A DNA stretch of 64,000 nucleotides from positions 1-64,000 of the forward strand of contig NZ_PXNS01000016.1 in the NCBI RefSeq assembly GCF_003045775.1, given 5' to 3'. Source of the stretch: Halomonas litopenaei (GTDB lineage Bacteria; Pseudomonadota; Gammaproteobacteria; Pseudomonadales; Halomonadaceae). A program made the translations under genes and the position numbers. The notes under the pieces were generated by a model. The model was given only the letters and a program-made list of their open reading frames with translations, was not told where the DNA came from and made no database searches. This document shows positions 16,478-25,875 of this stretch, in pieces (position 1 is the first letter of the stretch; the number at the start of each line of letters is the position of its first letter).

Positions 16478-18466
16478 GTGAACACGGAGAGTCACTCTCA
16501 GCTGGCAGCCTTTATCTGGTCCGTGGCAGACCTGCTGCGCGGCGATTTCAAGCAGTCCCAGTATGGTCGCATCATCCTGCCCTTTACCCTGCTGAGGCGC
16601 CTGGAGTGTGTACTGGAGCCCACCAAGGCCAAGGTGCTCGACGCCGCCCACGCCCACCAGGCCAAGCCCGAGGCGGTGCGCGAGAAGCTGCTGCTGCGTG
16701 CGGCGGAGCAGCCCTTTTTCAACGCCTCGCCGCTGACTCTGGGTACGCTCTCCGATACCCAGACCGCCGACGACCTGATGAGCTACGTGCAGTCGTTCAG
16801 CCAGGATGCCCGAGAGATCTTCGAGCACTTCGAGTTCGAGGGCTTCGTTCAGCAGCTCTCGGCCAGCAACCTGCTCTACCAGGTGGTGCAGCGCTTCGCC
16901 TCCATCGACATGAGTCCGCAGCGGCTCTCCAATTACGGCATGGGCCTGGTGTTCGAGGAGCTGATCCGCAAGTTCGCCGAGAGCTCCAACGAGACGGCGG
17001 GGGAGCACTTCACTCCGCGGGACATCGTCCACCTGACCACCTCCTTGGTGCTGACCGGTCAGGAGGACAAGCTGAGCCCCCACGGCATTGTCACCGTGTA
17101 CGATCCCACCGCGGGCACCGGCGGCTTCCTCTCCGAGAGCGACGAGTACATCCAGCAGGTCAGCCAGGACGTGACCGTCTCGCTGCACGGCCAGGAGCTC
17201 AACCCCGAGTCCTACGCCATCTGTAAGGCCGACATGCTGATCAAGGGCCAGGCGGTGGAGCAGATCAAGCTCGGCAACACCCTCTCCGACGACCAGCTGG
17301 CTGGCCAGCACTTCGACTTCATGCTCTCCAACCCGCCGTTCGGGGTGGAGTGGAAGAAGGTGCAAAAGGCGATCACCGACGAGCACAATCACAAGGGTTA
17401 CGACGGCCGCTTCGGCCCCGGCCTGCCGCGGGTCTCCGACGGCTCGCTGCTGTTTCTGATGCACCTGGTGAGCAAGATGCGCGCCCGCCAGGATGGCGGC
17501 TCGCGTATCGGCATCATCCTCAATGGCTCACCGCTGTTTACCGGGGGCGCCGGCAGTGGCGAGTCCGAGATCCGCCGCTACCTGCTGCAGCATGACCTGG
17601 TGGAGGCGATCGTCGGCCTGCCCACCGACCTATTCTACAACACCGGCATCGCCACCTACGTGTGGGTCCTTTCGAACAACAAGCCTGCCGAGCGACGCGG
17701 CCAGGTGCAGCTGATCAACGCCACCGGCCGGGCCAGCAAGATGCGCAAGTCGCTGGGCAGCAAGCGCCAGTTCGTCGCCGACCGCGATATCGAGGAGATC
17801 GTGCGTATCTACGGCGCCAACCAGGAAAACGAGGAGAGCAAGCTTTTCCCGGTGGAGGCCTTCGGCTACCGGCGCATTACCGTGGAGCGTCCGCTACGCC
17901 TCAACTTCCAGGCGAGCCCCGAGCGCCTGGCCAAGCTCGACGACGAGAAGCCGATTCAGAAGCTCATTGATGCCGAGCGTGAGGCGATCAAGGCAGCCTG
18001 CGCGACCCTGGACCCGGAGCAGCTCTGGACCAATCGTGAGGTCTTTACCAAGGCACTAAAGGCCGCGCTCAAGCAACACTTGCCGCAGGGCATGAAGGTC
18101 GGCGCCCCGCTGCAGAAGGCGATTTTCAATGCGCTCTCCGAGCGCGACCCGAATGCGGACATATGCCTCGACAAAAAGGGCAACCCCGAGCCTGACACGG
18201 GGCTACGCGATAACGAGAACGTGCCGCTCGACGAGTCAGTGTTCGACTACTTCGAGCGCGAGGTGAAACCCCACGTCCCCGACGCCTGGATCGACGAGGA
18301 CAAGCGCGACCCGCTGGATGGCCGCATCGGCATCGTCGGCTTCGAAATCCCCTTTAACCGGCACTTTTATGAGTTCACCCCGCCGCGCCCGCTGGAGGAG
18401 ATCGACGCCGACCTCAAGGCCTGTACCGATCGTATCAAGCAGATGATCGAGGAGCTGTCGGCATGA
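16478..18466 (+). CDS. hsdM: Type I restriction-modification methyltransferase subunit HsdM
   Basis: N6-adenine methyltransferase subunit, 662 residues. HsdM N-terminal helical domain (SQYGRIILPFTLLRRLE), AdoMet motif I YDPTAGTGGFL (about 209), and catalytic motif IV SNPPFG (about 284). The C-terminal quarter has DEDKRDPLDGRIGIVGFEIP, usual for this subfamily. Start GTG 16478 is preferred because GGGGAAG precedes it; an in-frame TTG at 16454 would add 8 residues. It overlaps hsdS by 4 nt. The 256-nt gap upstream probably holds the operon promoter. Together with HsdS it methylates host sites; with HsdR it restricts. Confidence 0.95.
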   Translation: MNTESHSQLAAFIWSVADLLRGDFKQSQYGRIILPFTLLRRLECVLEPTKAKVLDAAHAHQAKPEAVREKLLLRAAEQPFFNASPLTLGTLSDTQTADDLMSYVQSFSQDAREIFEHFEFEGFVQQLSASNLLYQVVQRFASIDMSPQRLSNYGMGLVFEELIRKFAESSNETAGEHFTPRDIVHLTTSLVLTGQEDKLSPHGIVTVYDPTAGTGGFLSESDEYIQQVSQDVTVSLHGQELNPESYAICKADMLIKGQAVEQIKLGNTLSDDQLAGQHFDFMLSNPPFGVEWKKVQKAITDEHNHKGYDGRFGPGLPRVSDGSLLFLMHLVSKMRARQDGGSRIGIILNGSPLFTGGAGSGESEIRRYLLQHDLVEAIVGLPTDLFYNTGIATYVWVLSNNKPAERRGQVQLINATGRASKMRKSLGSKRQFVADRDIEEIVRIYGANQENEESKLFPVEAFGYRRITVERPLRLNFQASPERLAKLDDEKPIQKLIDAEREAIKAACATLDPEQLWTNREVFTKALKAALKQHLPQGMKVGAPLQKAIFNALSERDPNADICLDKKGNPEPDTGLRDNENVPLDESVFDYFEREVKPHVPDAWIDEDKRDPLDGRIGIVGFEIPFNRHFYEFTPPRPLEEIDADLKACTDRIKQMIEELSA

Positions 18467-19854
18467 CGTTTCCGAAGTATCCCGAGTACAAGGTCTCCCG
18501 TGTCGAGTGGTTGGGGGAGGTGCCAGCGCATTGGGGGGTGGTTCCCCTTCGAGGCGCAGCTAAACAAGAAGCTTATAGCTTTACAGATGGAGACTGGGTG
18601 GAAACACCCTTCATAACCGATGAAGGGGTAAGACTAATCCAAACAGGAAATATAGGTGTAGGAAAGTACCGAGAGCAAGGGTTTCGCTATATTTCGGAAG
18701 AGACGTTTAGCAAACTTAATTGCACGGAGTTCTTTCCAGGTGATGTTTTGATATGTCGCTTGGCAGACCCGGTTGGGCGCGCCTGTCTAGCTCCTGATTT
18801 GGGTGCGAGGATGATCACGTCAGTGGATGTATGCATCCTGAAAACCAAAAGCGAGATTAGCTCAAATTTCCTCGTTTACTTCCTTTCCTCTGATCCTTAC
18901 CTATCGTTTATGGCCTCTGTATCCAGGGGTGGGACTAGAGAAAGGGTAAGCAGAAGTTTTCTGGGAAGCGTTCGGATTTTGATGCCCTCCGTGGAAGAGC
19001 AAAGCTCTATTGTTGCCTTCCTCGACCACGAAACCGCCCGCATCGACGCTTTGGTTGAAGAGCAACAGCGACTGATCGAGCTGCTCAAGGAGAAACGACA
19101 GGCGGTGATCTCTCATGCCGTCACCAAGGGGTTGGATCCCGATGTGCCGATGAAGGACTCCGGGGTGGAGTGGCTAGGTGAGGTGCCTGCGCATTGGGAG
19201 GTTGGTGGATTAACGAAGTTTATTGGCCCTGTAGTGGACTACCGTGGCCGCACCCCGAAAAAGGTTGATGATGGCATTTTCCTTGTTACAGCCAAAAATA
19301 TTCGCGATGGGCGAATCGACTATGAGGTGTCAAAGGAGTATGCAGATCCAGAGTCAGCCAAGTCATTGCTGGAGAGAGGGAAGCCAGAAATAGGTGATTT
19401 GCTCTTCACTATGGAAGCCCCCTTAGGTCAAGTGGCGCTAATAGATCGGACAGATATTGCTTTGGCCCAAAGGATTGTGAAATTTAAGGGGGGGGAGGGA
19501 GTGATGATGAATAGTTACCTGATGTATTGGCTAATGAGTACTAGTTGCCAAGCTAGAATGGAAACATTGGCCACAGGTTCTACGGCCCTTGGCATCAAAG
19601 CAAGCAAGTTAGGCATGATCGAATGTCCGGCCCCACCTGTTGCGGAACAAGAAGAAATCGTTAGCCATATCAAGCGGGAAAGCGCCAAGCACGATGTCCT
19701 TTTGGTTGAGGCTCAGGCCAATATCGACTTGCTCCAAGAGCGCCGCTCTGCTCTGATCTCCGCCGCCGTCACCGGCAAGATCGACGTGCGCGGCTGGCAG
19801 CCGCCGGCGGGCTCATCAGCCACCTCTGTAACCAAGCAAACGGAGGCGGTATGA
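18463..19854 (+). CDS. hsdS: Type I restriction-modification specificity subunit HsdS
   Basis: A 463-residue DNA-recognition subunit with two target recognition domains. The conserved pieces repeat: VEWLGEVPAHW occurs near residue 9 and near residue 226, and each half ends in a helical spacer (for example LDHETARIDALVEEQQRLIE). The DNA of the two TRDs (about 18540-19010 and 19200-19690) is visibly richer in A and T than the conserved helices and than hsdM, a sign of TRD exchange by horizontal transfer. It overlaps hsdM and the following GIY-YIG gene by 4 nt each. The recognised sequence cannot be read from the protein by eye. Confidence 0.95.
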   Translation: MTFPKYPEYKVSRVEWLGEVPAHWGVVPLRGAAKQEAYSFTDGDWVETPFITDEGVRLIQTGNIGVGKYREQGFRYISEETFSKLNCTEFFPGDVLICRLADPVGRACLAPDLGARMITSVDVCILKTKSEISSNFLVYFLSSDPYLSFMASVSRGGTRERVSRSFLGSVRILMPSVEEQSSIVAFLDHETARIDALVEEQQRLIELLKEKRQAVISHAVTKGLDPDVPMKDSGVEWLGEVPAHWEVGGLTKFIGPVVDYRGRTPKKVDDGIFLVTAKNIRDGRIDYEVSKEYADPESAKSLLERGKPEIGDLLFTMEAPLGQVALIDRTDIALAQRIVKFKGGEGVMMNSYLMYWLMSTSCQARMETLATGSTALGIKASKLGMIECPAPPVAEQEEIVSHIKRESAKHDVLLVEAQANIDLLQERRSALISAAVTGKIDVRGWQPPAGSSATSVTKQTEAV

Positions 19855-20780
19855 CGCAAGGACGCAGCATCCGGCTCTTTCTGGTGGACGGCACGCCCAA
19901 CGGCCTGCTGACCGCCGAGATCATGAACTGGACCGGCCATGTGCTCACTGGGCCGCGCAGCAAGCTCAGTGAGCTGGTGCAACGCCCCGAGTGCGGTCGC
20001 ACCGGCATCTACTTCCTGGTCGGCCCGGACCCCGAGAACAGCTTGCGCCCGCTGGTCTATATCGGCGAGAGCGACGACGTCGGCACCCGCCTCAAGCAGC
20101 ACAATCGCCCCGAGGAGAAGGGCGGCAAGGACTTCTGGGAGAAGGTCTGCCTGGTCATCAGCAAGGACCAGAACCTCACCAAGGCCCACGTGAAGTACCT
20201 GGAGAGCCTGCTGATCCAGAGCGCCGGCCAGGTCAGCCGCTGCAAGCTGATCAACGGCACCGCCCACGAGTACATCAACCTGCCCGAGTCGGACCGCGCC
20301 GATATGGCGTTCTTCATGGAGCAGATACGCACCGTGTTGCCGGTGCTGGGCCTAGACTTCCTGCGCGAGACCTCCCGCCCTTCGAGAGAGCCCGAAGCGA
20401 CTACGACTGCCGAGCCCGAGGCATCACCACGCTTCACCCTGGAAGTGCCGCGCCACGGTATCCGTGCCACCGGGCAGGAGATCGACGGCGAGTTCTACGT
20501 CTTCAAGGGTTCCCTGGCCCGGGGCAGCTGGGTTGGTACCGAGCGAGGTTACCAGAGCCTCTACAATCAGCTATGCGAGGACGGAGTGCTGGTGGAAAGC
20601 GATGGCACGCGGATCATCAACGAGGACCAGAGCTTCAGCAGCCCCAGCGCTGCCGCTGCGGTGGTCTCTGGACGCAGCGCTAATGGCCGCATCTCCTGGA
20701 AAGCCGAGGGTAGCGGCATGACCTACGGCGAATGGCAGGACCTGCAGGTGAGTGCTGCGGTCAATGAAGCAGGTGAATAG
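19851..20780 (+). CDS. GIY-YIG nuclease-like protein with DUF4357, in type I RM operon
   Basis: A 309-residue protein. GIYFLVG (residues 52-58) and VYIGESDDVGTRLKQH (69-84, with the usual Arg at 80) form a GIY-YIG core; a glutamate at about 117 (YLESLL) fits the catalytic Glu. The C-terminal 50 residues (GRISWKAEGSGMTYGEWQDL) match the DUF4357 pattern. Such genes recur between hsdS and hsdR in type I loci and are thought to be accessory nucleases; the exact role is unknown. The start overlaps hsdS by 4 nt, so it is part of the operon. Confidence 0.85.
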   Translation: MTQGRSIRLFLVDGTPNGLLTAEIMNWTGHVLTGPRSKLSELVQRPECGRTGIYFLVGPDPENSLRPLVYIGESDDVGTRLKQHNRPEEKGGKDFWEKVCLVISKDQNLTKAHVKYLESLLIQSAGQVSRCKLINGTAHEYINLPESDRADMAFFMEQIRTVLPVLGLDFLRETSRPSREPEATTTAEPEASPRFTLEVPRHGIRATGQEIDGEFYVFKGSLARGSWVGTERGYQSLYNQLCEDGVLVESDGTRIINEDQSFSSPSAAAAVVSGRSANGRISWKAEGSGMTYGEWQDLQVSAAVNEAGE

Positions 20781-20794
20781 GAAAAGGGTTGAGG

Positions 20795-21540
20795 ATGGGA
20801 ATGGGGGATTTTGGAGAATATATTGTTTACGTCGATGAAAGCGGAGATCATGGTCTAAAGAACATTAACCCTGATTACCCCGTTTTTGTCCTCGCCTTCT
20901 GTATCATCCATAAACGTGACTATCTCACTCAGATTGTTCCAAAAATACAGGAGCTGAAGTTTCGTTACTTTGGCCATGATATGGTCGTTTTGCATGAGGC
21001 TGAGATTCGAAGTCAAGAAAGCCATTTGATATACTTCTAAACCCTAATGTCAGGCGTGACTTTCTTTCCGATCTTTCTGATGTTATTGCAAACTCCCCCT
21101 TTATCCTGGTGGCAAGCTGCATCATGAAAAATGAATTTTCCGCTCGACATGGGGTCGATGGTAATCCATATCATGTGGCGATGGAGTTTGGGCTGGAGCG
21201 TGTTTTCATGGAGCTGCAAGCCCTAGGCCAGAGTGGTCAGTTGACGCATGTGGTTTTCGAGCAGAGAGGGCTGCAAGAGGATCAGGCTCTGGAGCTTGAA
21301 TTTCGACGCATAAAAGATCGATCACGAATGGAGGGGCTTGCAGAAACTTTGGACATCGTCATGGCCAGCAAGAAAGTGAATTCGGCTGGCTTGCAGCTAG
21401 CCGACATGGTTGCACGCCCCATAGGCCGGCACCTATTGAACCCGGGCCAACCCAATCGAGCCTACGACATTTTGAATGGCAAATTCCGGCGTAGTCGGGC
21501 GGGTCGGATCCAAGGGTGGGGCCTGAAGGTATATCCTTGA
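20795..21540 (+). pseudogene. DUF3800 protein, interrupted by a frameshift
   Basis: The first part (EYIVYVDESGDHG ... VFVLAFCIIHKRDYL ... FGHDMVVLHEAEIRSQES) is a standard DUF3800 N-terminus with the acidic DESG motif; these proteins have an RNase H-like fold. At about 21023 the frame shifts: one C appears lost in what would read Ser-Pro-Phe-Asp, giving a stop at 21040. The remainder (DILLNPNVRRDFLSDLSDVI ... VMASKKVNSAGLQLADMVAR) continues in the +2 frame to 21540, including the conserved LQLADMVARP segment. One base restores a full-length gene, so it is recent decay or a sequence error. ATG 20795 and 20801 are both possible starts. It is AT-richer than the hsd genes. Confidence 0.85.
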
Positions 21541-21694
21541 AAACAAAAGGCCCCGACGCATTCGCCGAGGCCCCTTGCCGATCGGGCATTCCCAATCCAT
21601 GTCCATATGATAGGCATGAGGTCTGCTGCTGGCAACCCAAACGAACGTGCTTGTGGCTGCTTTCAGCGCTTCTTGTCACAGAGGCTCCAAGACT

Positions 21695-21950
21695 ATGTGC
21701 AGCTGCTACGCCCTATACAGCGACTTCCACAGTCCGGAGCGCGCTCTAAAGCTGCTACTGTCCGAAGGTGAGCTGACGTCCCGCGACAACGTCACGCCGG
21801 GCACCTGAATTTCGGCGGTACCCCGGGACGATGACGGCGATCCGTTGAACCCCGATGCTGCCCTACGACCAGCTGACCCATTGGCCGACAAGCAGCCGTG
21901 TCAACAAGCCAGCAGCGGATGATCCGGAGCTGATCGAGACGCTTAGCTGA
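21695..21950 (+). pseudogene. YedK/HMCES-type SRAP protein relic
   Basis: From ATG 21695 the translation resembles the start of SOS-response-associated peptidases (usual MCGRYALY... and YNVAPGTQ): here MCSCYALYSDF then SRDNVTPGT followed by a TGA, where Gln is expected, and ISAVPRDDDGDP. In another frame the C-terminus is recognisable from 21855 (LPYDQLTHWPTSSRVNKPAA, then DDPELIETLS to 21950). The catalytic middle is deleted and the frame is broken. Intact YedK crosslinks to abasic sites in single-stranded DNA. Confidence 0.65.
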
Positions 21951-21969
21951 AGCACCATTAGTATTGTTC

Positions 21970-22011
21970 TGGTGGCTGGTGGCTGGTGGCTGGTGGCTGG
22001 TGGCTGGTGGC
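21970..22011. repeat. Heptanucleotide tandem repeat, six copies
   Basis: Six perfect copies of TGGTGGC in a row. Not inside a recognised gene; the nearest is the YedK relic 19 nt upstream. Such simple repeats expand and contract by slippage, so copy number may vary between isolates. Confidence 0.9.
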
Positions 22012-22413
22012 GAAGTGCAGTTTACAAATGCGCGTGGCATCGCTCCACAGAGCGCCACTTTCAGAGAAATAACTAAATCTGCAGGAGATCACCATCGGTC
22101 TAGAGCGGGTAAACCACCTCGTTCGCTGTGTCCAGCTATCATCGCGTACGCTCCCACTCCTCTCACGGAAGCAGATCTAGGAACGTTGCTTTTTGCCATA
22201 CCGTGCGGCGGCATCTAGAGCGAGTATTTCATCATCGTCGTGAACGGCTATCGGCCTAATCAACCGCCAAGCGATTCAAGTGGCCGAAATGGCCTTCCCT
22301 GAAAACTGGCAAGACTACCCTCTCAGGGCAATGCATTGTCTTAAGTAGCCTTCTCCAAATATCCCTGACGCGCTAGGCTGTTGTGCATAATCACGCCAAG
22401 CGCAGGGGACAAT
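22012..22413. other. 402-bp intergenic region upstream of hsdR
   Basis: No gene seen. Presumably carries the hsdR promoter; a clear -35/-10 pair was not identified by eye. Confidence 0.5.
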
Positions 22414-25400
22414 ATGGCGGACAGCAGGGAAGCTCGCTTCCAGCAGGACATCATCGATGCCATGACGGCTCACGGCTGGAAGGCTGGCACAGCCAGCGGC
22501 TTTGAGCGCGCCACGGCGCTCTATACCGAAGATCTGCTCGGCTACGTACGCGATGCCTGGCCCGAGCGCTGGGAAAAGTTTTGCAAGTCTAACCCTCAGG
22601 CACCGGAAAAGGTGTTTGTGCAGAAAGTGGTCCGCGAGCTGGAGCAGGCCGGCACCCTGGAGGTGCTGCGTCACGGCTTCAAGGTACCGGGGGTGAAGTT
22701 CGACCTCTGCAGTTTCCAGCCTGATCACGGCATGAATCCGGATTCGCTGGCCCGCTACCGCGCCAACCGCCTGCGGGTGGTGCCGGAGGTATCCTACTCG
22801 CCGCACGCGCGCGAGAAGGGCAATGGGGGCGAGAGCGCCGGCCAGAACTACAATCCACGGCTGGACCTGGTGCTGTTCGTCAACGGTATCCCCACCGCCA
22901 CCCTGGAGCTCAAGAGTCAGTTCAAGCAGACGGTGGAGAACGCCAAGCGTCAGTATCGCCAGGACCGCCCGATAAAGGACCCCGTCACCCGCAAGCCCGA
23001 GCCGCTGCTGAGCTTCAAGCGCGGCGCCCTGGTGCATTTCGCGGTGAGTCAGGCCGAGGTGGCCATGACCACGAAGCTGGCCGGCAAAGATACTTACTTT
23101 CTGCCCTTCAACCGCGGCACGGTGGAGGGCGGCGCCGGCAATCCGTCCGCGAAAGACGAGCAGAGCTACGCCACCGCCTACCTGTGGGAGGAGGTGTTCG
23201 CGCCGGATGCCTGGCTGAAGGTGCTCGGTCGCTTCCTGCACCTGGAGAAGAAGACCAGCGAAGACTTCCACGGCCGGCGCACCACCAAGGAGACGCTGAT
23301 CTTCCCCCGCTACCACCAGTGGGAGGTGGTCAATCGCCTGGTGCAGGTCACCCTGGCTGAGGGGCCGGGGCACCGCTACCTGGTGCAGCACAGTGCTGGC
23401 TCCGGTAAGTCCAATTCCATCGCCTGGGTCGCACACCAGCTGGCTAACCTCTACGCCGAGGACGGGAAGAAGCTGTTCAACTCGGTGATCGTCGTCACCG
23501 ACCGCACGGTACTCGACAGCCAGCTGCAGGACACCATCTATCAGTTCGAGCATGCCCACGGCGTGGTGCGCCCCATCACCCGTGACGTTGGCAGCAAGAG
23601 CAAGTCAGAGCAGCTCGCCGAGGCGCTGGCCAGCAAAACCCGCATCATCATCGTCACTATCCAGACCTTCCCGGCGCTATTTGACGCCCTGGACAAGCGC
23701 CCTCAGCTTGCTGAGGGCCATTACGCTGTGATCGCCGACGAGGCCCACTCCTCGCAGACAGGCAGCTCGGCCAGCAAGCTCAAGGCCCTGCTGGCTGCCG
23801 CCGGAGCGGCCAACGGGGAGGAGTCAGGAGAAATCAGTGCAGAGGACATGCTGGATGCTGCCGTGGCCTCACGCCGCCCCAGCGAGCGCATCAGCTACTA
23901 CGCTTTCACGGCCACCCCCAAGGCCAAGACCCTTGAGCTGTTCGGCCGTTCGCCGGATCCCGATCTACCGGCTTGCGCCGACAATAAGCCCGAGCCGTTC
24001 CACCTCTACTCCATGCGCCAAGCCATCGAGGAGGGCTTTATCCTCGACGTGCTGCGTAACTATGTCACCTACGGCACCGCCTGGAAGCTTGCCCATCCCG
24101 AGGGGGAAGACGAGGAAGTCGATTCCAAGAAGGCCTCACGGACCCTGGCCAAGTGGGTGCGTCTGCATCCCTACAACATTGCACAGCGTGTTGAGGTCAT
24201 CGTCGAGCACTATCGCGAGAACGTCCGCCACCTGCTCGATGGCCAGGCCAAGGCAATGGTGGTCACCGCTAGTCGCCAGGAAGCGGTGCGCTACCAGCTA
24301 GCCATGCGCCGCTACATTGTGGCGAAGGGCTACGCCGACGTTCACCCTATGGTCGCCTTCTCCAGTAGCGTGCCACCGGATGAGGAGATCCCCGAAGAGG
24401 TCACCGAGACCAGCAAGCTGCTCAATCCCGGGCTTAAGGGCCGCGATCTGGCTGAGGCGTTCGACACCGACGACTACAACGTGATGATCGCCGCCAACAA
24501 GTTCCAGACCGGCTTCGATCAGCCCAAGCTGTGCGCCATGTACGTCGACAAGAAGCTGCGTGATGTGGACTGCGTGCAGACCCTCTCACGGCTCAACCGG
24601 CTGTTTCCCGGTAAGCAGACCTTCATCCTCGACTTCTACAATGACGAGCAGGAAATCCTTGACGCCTTCGCGCCTTATTACCGCAAGGCCGAGCTGGCCG
24701 ACGTTTCTGATCCCAACGTGGTCTATGACCTGCAGCGCGGCCTGGACGCCAGTGGAATCTATCACTGGCCAGAGGTGGAAGCCTTCGCCAAGGTCTTCTT
24801 TGACCCCAAGGCGCCGGCCTCCAGCCTCAGCTACTATTGCCGCCCCGCCCAGGATCGCTTCAAGCAGCGCTACCAGCTGGCCCTGGAGCAGCTCCAGGTT
24901 TGGAAAGAGGCTCGCCAGGCCGCCGAGCAGAATGGCGACGACAAGGGCCTGAAACGCGCCGAGCAGGAGCTAAAGGACGCTGGCACCACCCGCGACGAGC
25001 TCGACCTTATCCGCAAGAACCTGCAGAGCTTCGTGCGTACCTACGAGTTCCTTAGCCAGATCGTCACCTTCGATGACCCCGAGCTGGAGCAGCTGTGTGT
25101 CTTCGCCCGCCATCTGCACCCGCTGCTGCGCACCGACCGGCTGCTGGAGGAGGAGAGCATCGACGTCAGTGAGCTGGAGCTGACTCACTACCGTCTTACC
25201 AAGCGCGAGGAGAAGCGCCTGCGCCTGGAAGAGACCGAAGGCGACTACGGCCTCACCCCGGTCAGCGAAGTGGGCTCCGGTAAGCCCCACGACCCCGAGA
25301 AGAAACGTCTGGCCGAGATCATCGACCGCCTCAACGATCTCTACGGCGCCGAGGTCAGCGACGAAGACAAGTTGCACTTCGCCAACGGCATCGCCGACCG

Positions 25401-25629
25401 TATCGAGCGCGACGAAGCGGTGATGGCCCAGGTCCGCAACCACAGTGCAGACCAGGTGATGCACGGCCTTTTCCCGAAGAAGGTCACCGACGCTGTGCTT
25501 GATGCCCTCAGCGACCACGAGAAGCTCAGTATGCCGCTGCTGGAGGACGAAGAGACAGGGAGGCAGTTTGCGCTGTTGATTTTGAAGCTGCTGGCGGGGA
25601 GGTCGAGCCGTGACTTGCGTCCTGAGTAG
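22414..25629 (+). CDS. hsdR: Type I restriction endonuclease subunit HsdR
   Basis: A 1071-residue motor and nuclease subunit. The N-terminal PD-(D/E)xK nuclease has D151 in LDLVLFVNG and E165-L-K167 in ATLELKSQ. The SF2 translocase has Walker A HSAGSGKSNSIAW (about 326), DEAH box IADEAHSSQTG (about 441), and later helicase motifs (YAFTATPKAKT; FQTGFDQPKLC; QTLSRLNR). The C-terminal HsdM-contacting region is helical. ATG 22414 is chosen because AGGGG sits 7 nt upstream; the frame opens slightly earlier. It is intact and in the same orientation as hsdMS, but separated by about 1.6 kb of decayed genes, so it probably has its own promoter. Confidence 0.95.
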   Translation: MADSREARFQQDIIDAMTAHGWKAGTASGFERATALYTEDLLGYVRDAWPERWEKFCKSNPQAPEKVFVQKVVRELEQAGTLEVLRHGFKVPGVKFDLCSFQPDHGMNPDSLARYRANRLRVVPEVSYSPHAREKGNGGESAGQNYNPRLDLVLFVNGIPTATLELKSQFKQTVENAKRQYRQDRPIKDPVTRKPEPLLSFKRGALVHFAVSQAEVAMTTKLAGKDTYFLPFNRGTVEGGAGNPSAKDEQSYATAYLWEEVFAPDAWLKVLGRFLHLEKKTSEDFHGRRTTKETLIFPRYHQWEVVNRLVQVTLAEGPGHRYLVQHSAGSGKSNSIAWVAHQLANLYAEDGKKLFNSVIVVTDRTVLDSQLQDTIYQFEHAHGVVRPITRDVGSKSKSEQLAEALASKTRIIIVTIQTFPALFDALDKRPQLAEGHYAVIADEAHSSQTGSSASKLKALLAAAGAANGEESGEISAEDMLDAAVASRRPSERISYYAFTATPKAKTLELFGRSPDPDLPACADNKPEPFHLYSMRQAIEEGFILDVLRNYVTYGTAWKLAHPEGEDEEVDSKKASRTLAKWVRLHPYNIAQRVEVIVEHYRENVRHLLDGQAKAMVVTASRQEAVRYQLAMRRYIVAKGYADVHPMVAFSSSVPPDEEIPEEVTETSKLLNPGLKGRDLAEAFDTDDYNVMIAANKFQTGFDQPKLCAMYVDKKLRDVDCVQTLSRLNRLFPGKQTFILDFYNDEQEILDAFAPYYRKAELADVSDPNVVYDLQRGLDASGIYHWPEVEAFAKVFFDPKAPASSLSYYCRPAQDRFKQRYQLALEQLQVWKEARQAAEQNGDDKGLKRAEQELKDAGTTRDELDLIRKNLQSFVRTYEFLSQIVTFDDPELEQLCVFARHLHPLLRTDRLLEEESIDVSELELTHYRLTKREEKRLRLEETEGDYGLTPVSEVGSGKPHDPEKKRLAEIIDRLNDLYGAEVSDEDKLHFANGIADRIERDEAVMAQVRNHSADQVMHGLFPKKVTDAVLDALSDHEKLSMPLLEDEETGRQFALLILKLLAGRSSRDLRPE

Positions 25630-25875
25630 CAGTCTAGGTAAGAGGCCACTTATGGGGGATAACGACCTAAAGTGGTCATGGCGACAAAGGCAGCATGAAC
25701 GTTCATTGGGGATATGCAGCATGCACGATAATCCTTGGTATGCTGCCAACCTGTGCTTAATATATAAGGAGTCGTGTTAGAGCGCGCAGAATAACATTGT
25801 TGAACGCGGATGCGCGTTCAAGTGGGAAAACGCGCGCTCTACCTAATACCAGTTAAAAGTAGAAGGAAGCATAAA

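Noticed and set aside
16199..17464. A 421-codon minus-strand frame opposite hsdM
   Set aside because: Leucine/valine-rich antisense shadow of a clear methyltransferase gene.
21546..21577. Possible terminator (GGCCCCGACG / CGCCGAGGCC) after the DUF3800 relic
   Set aside because: Stem has two mismatches and no T-run follows.
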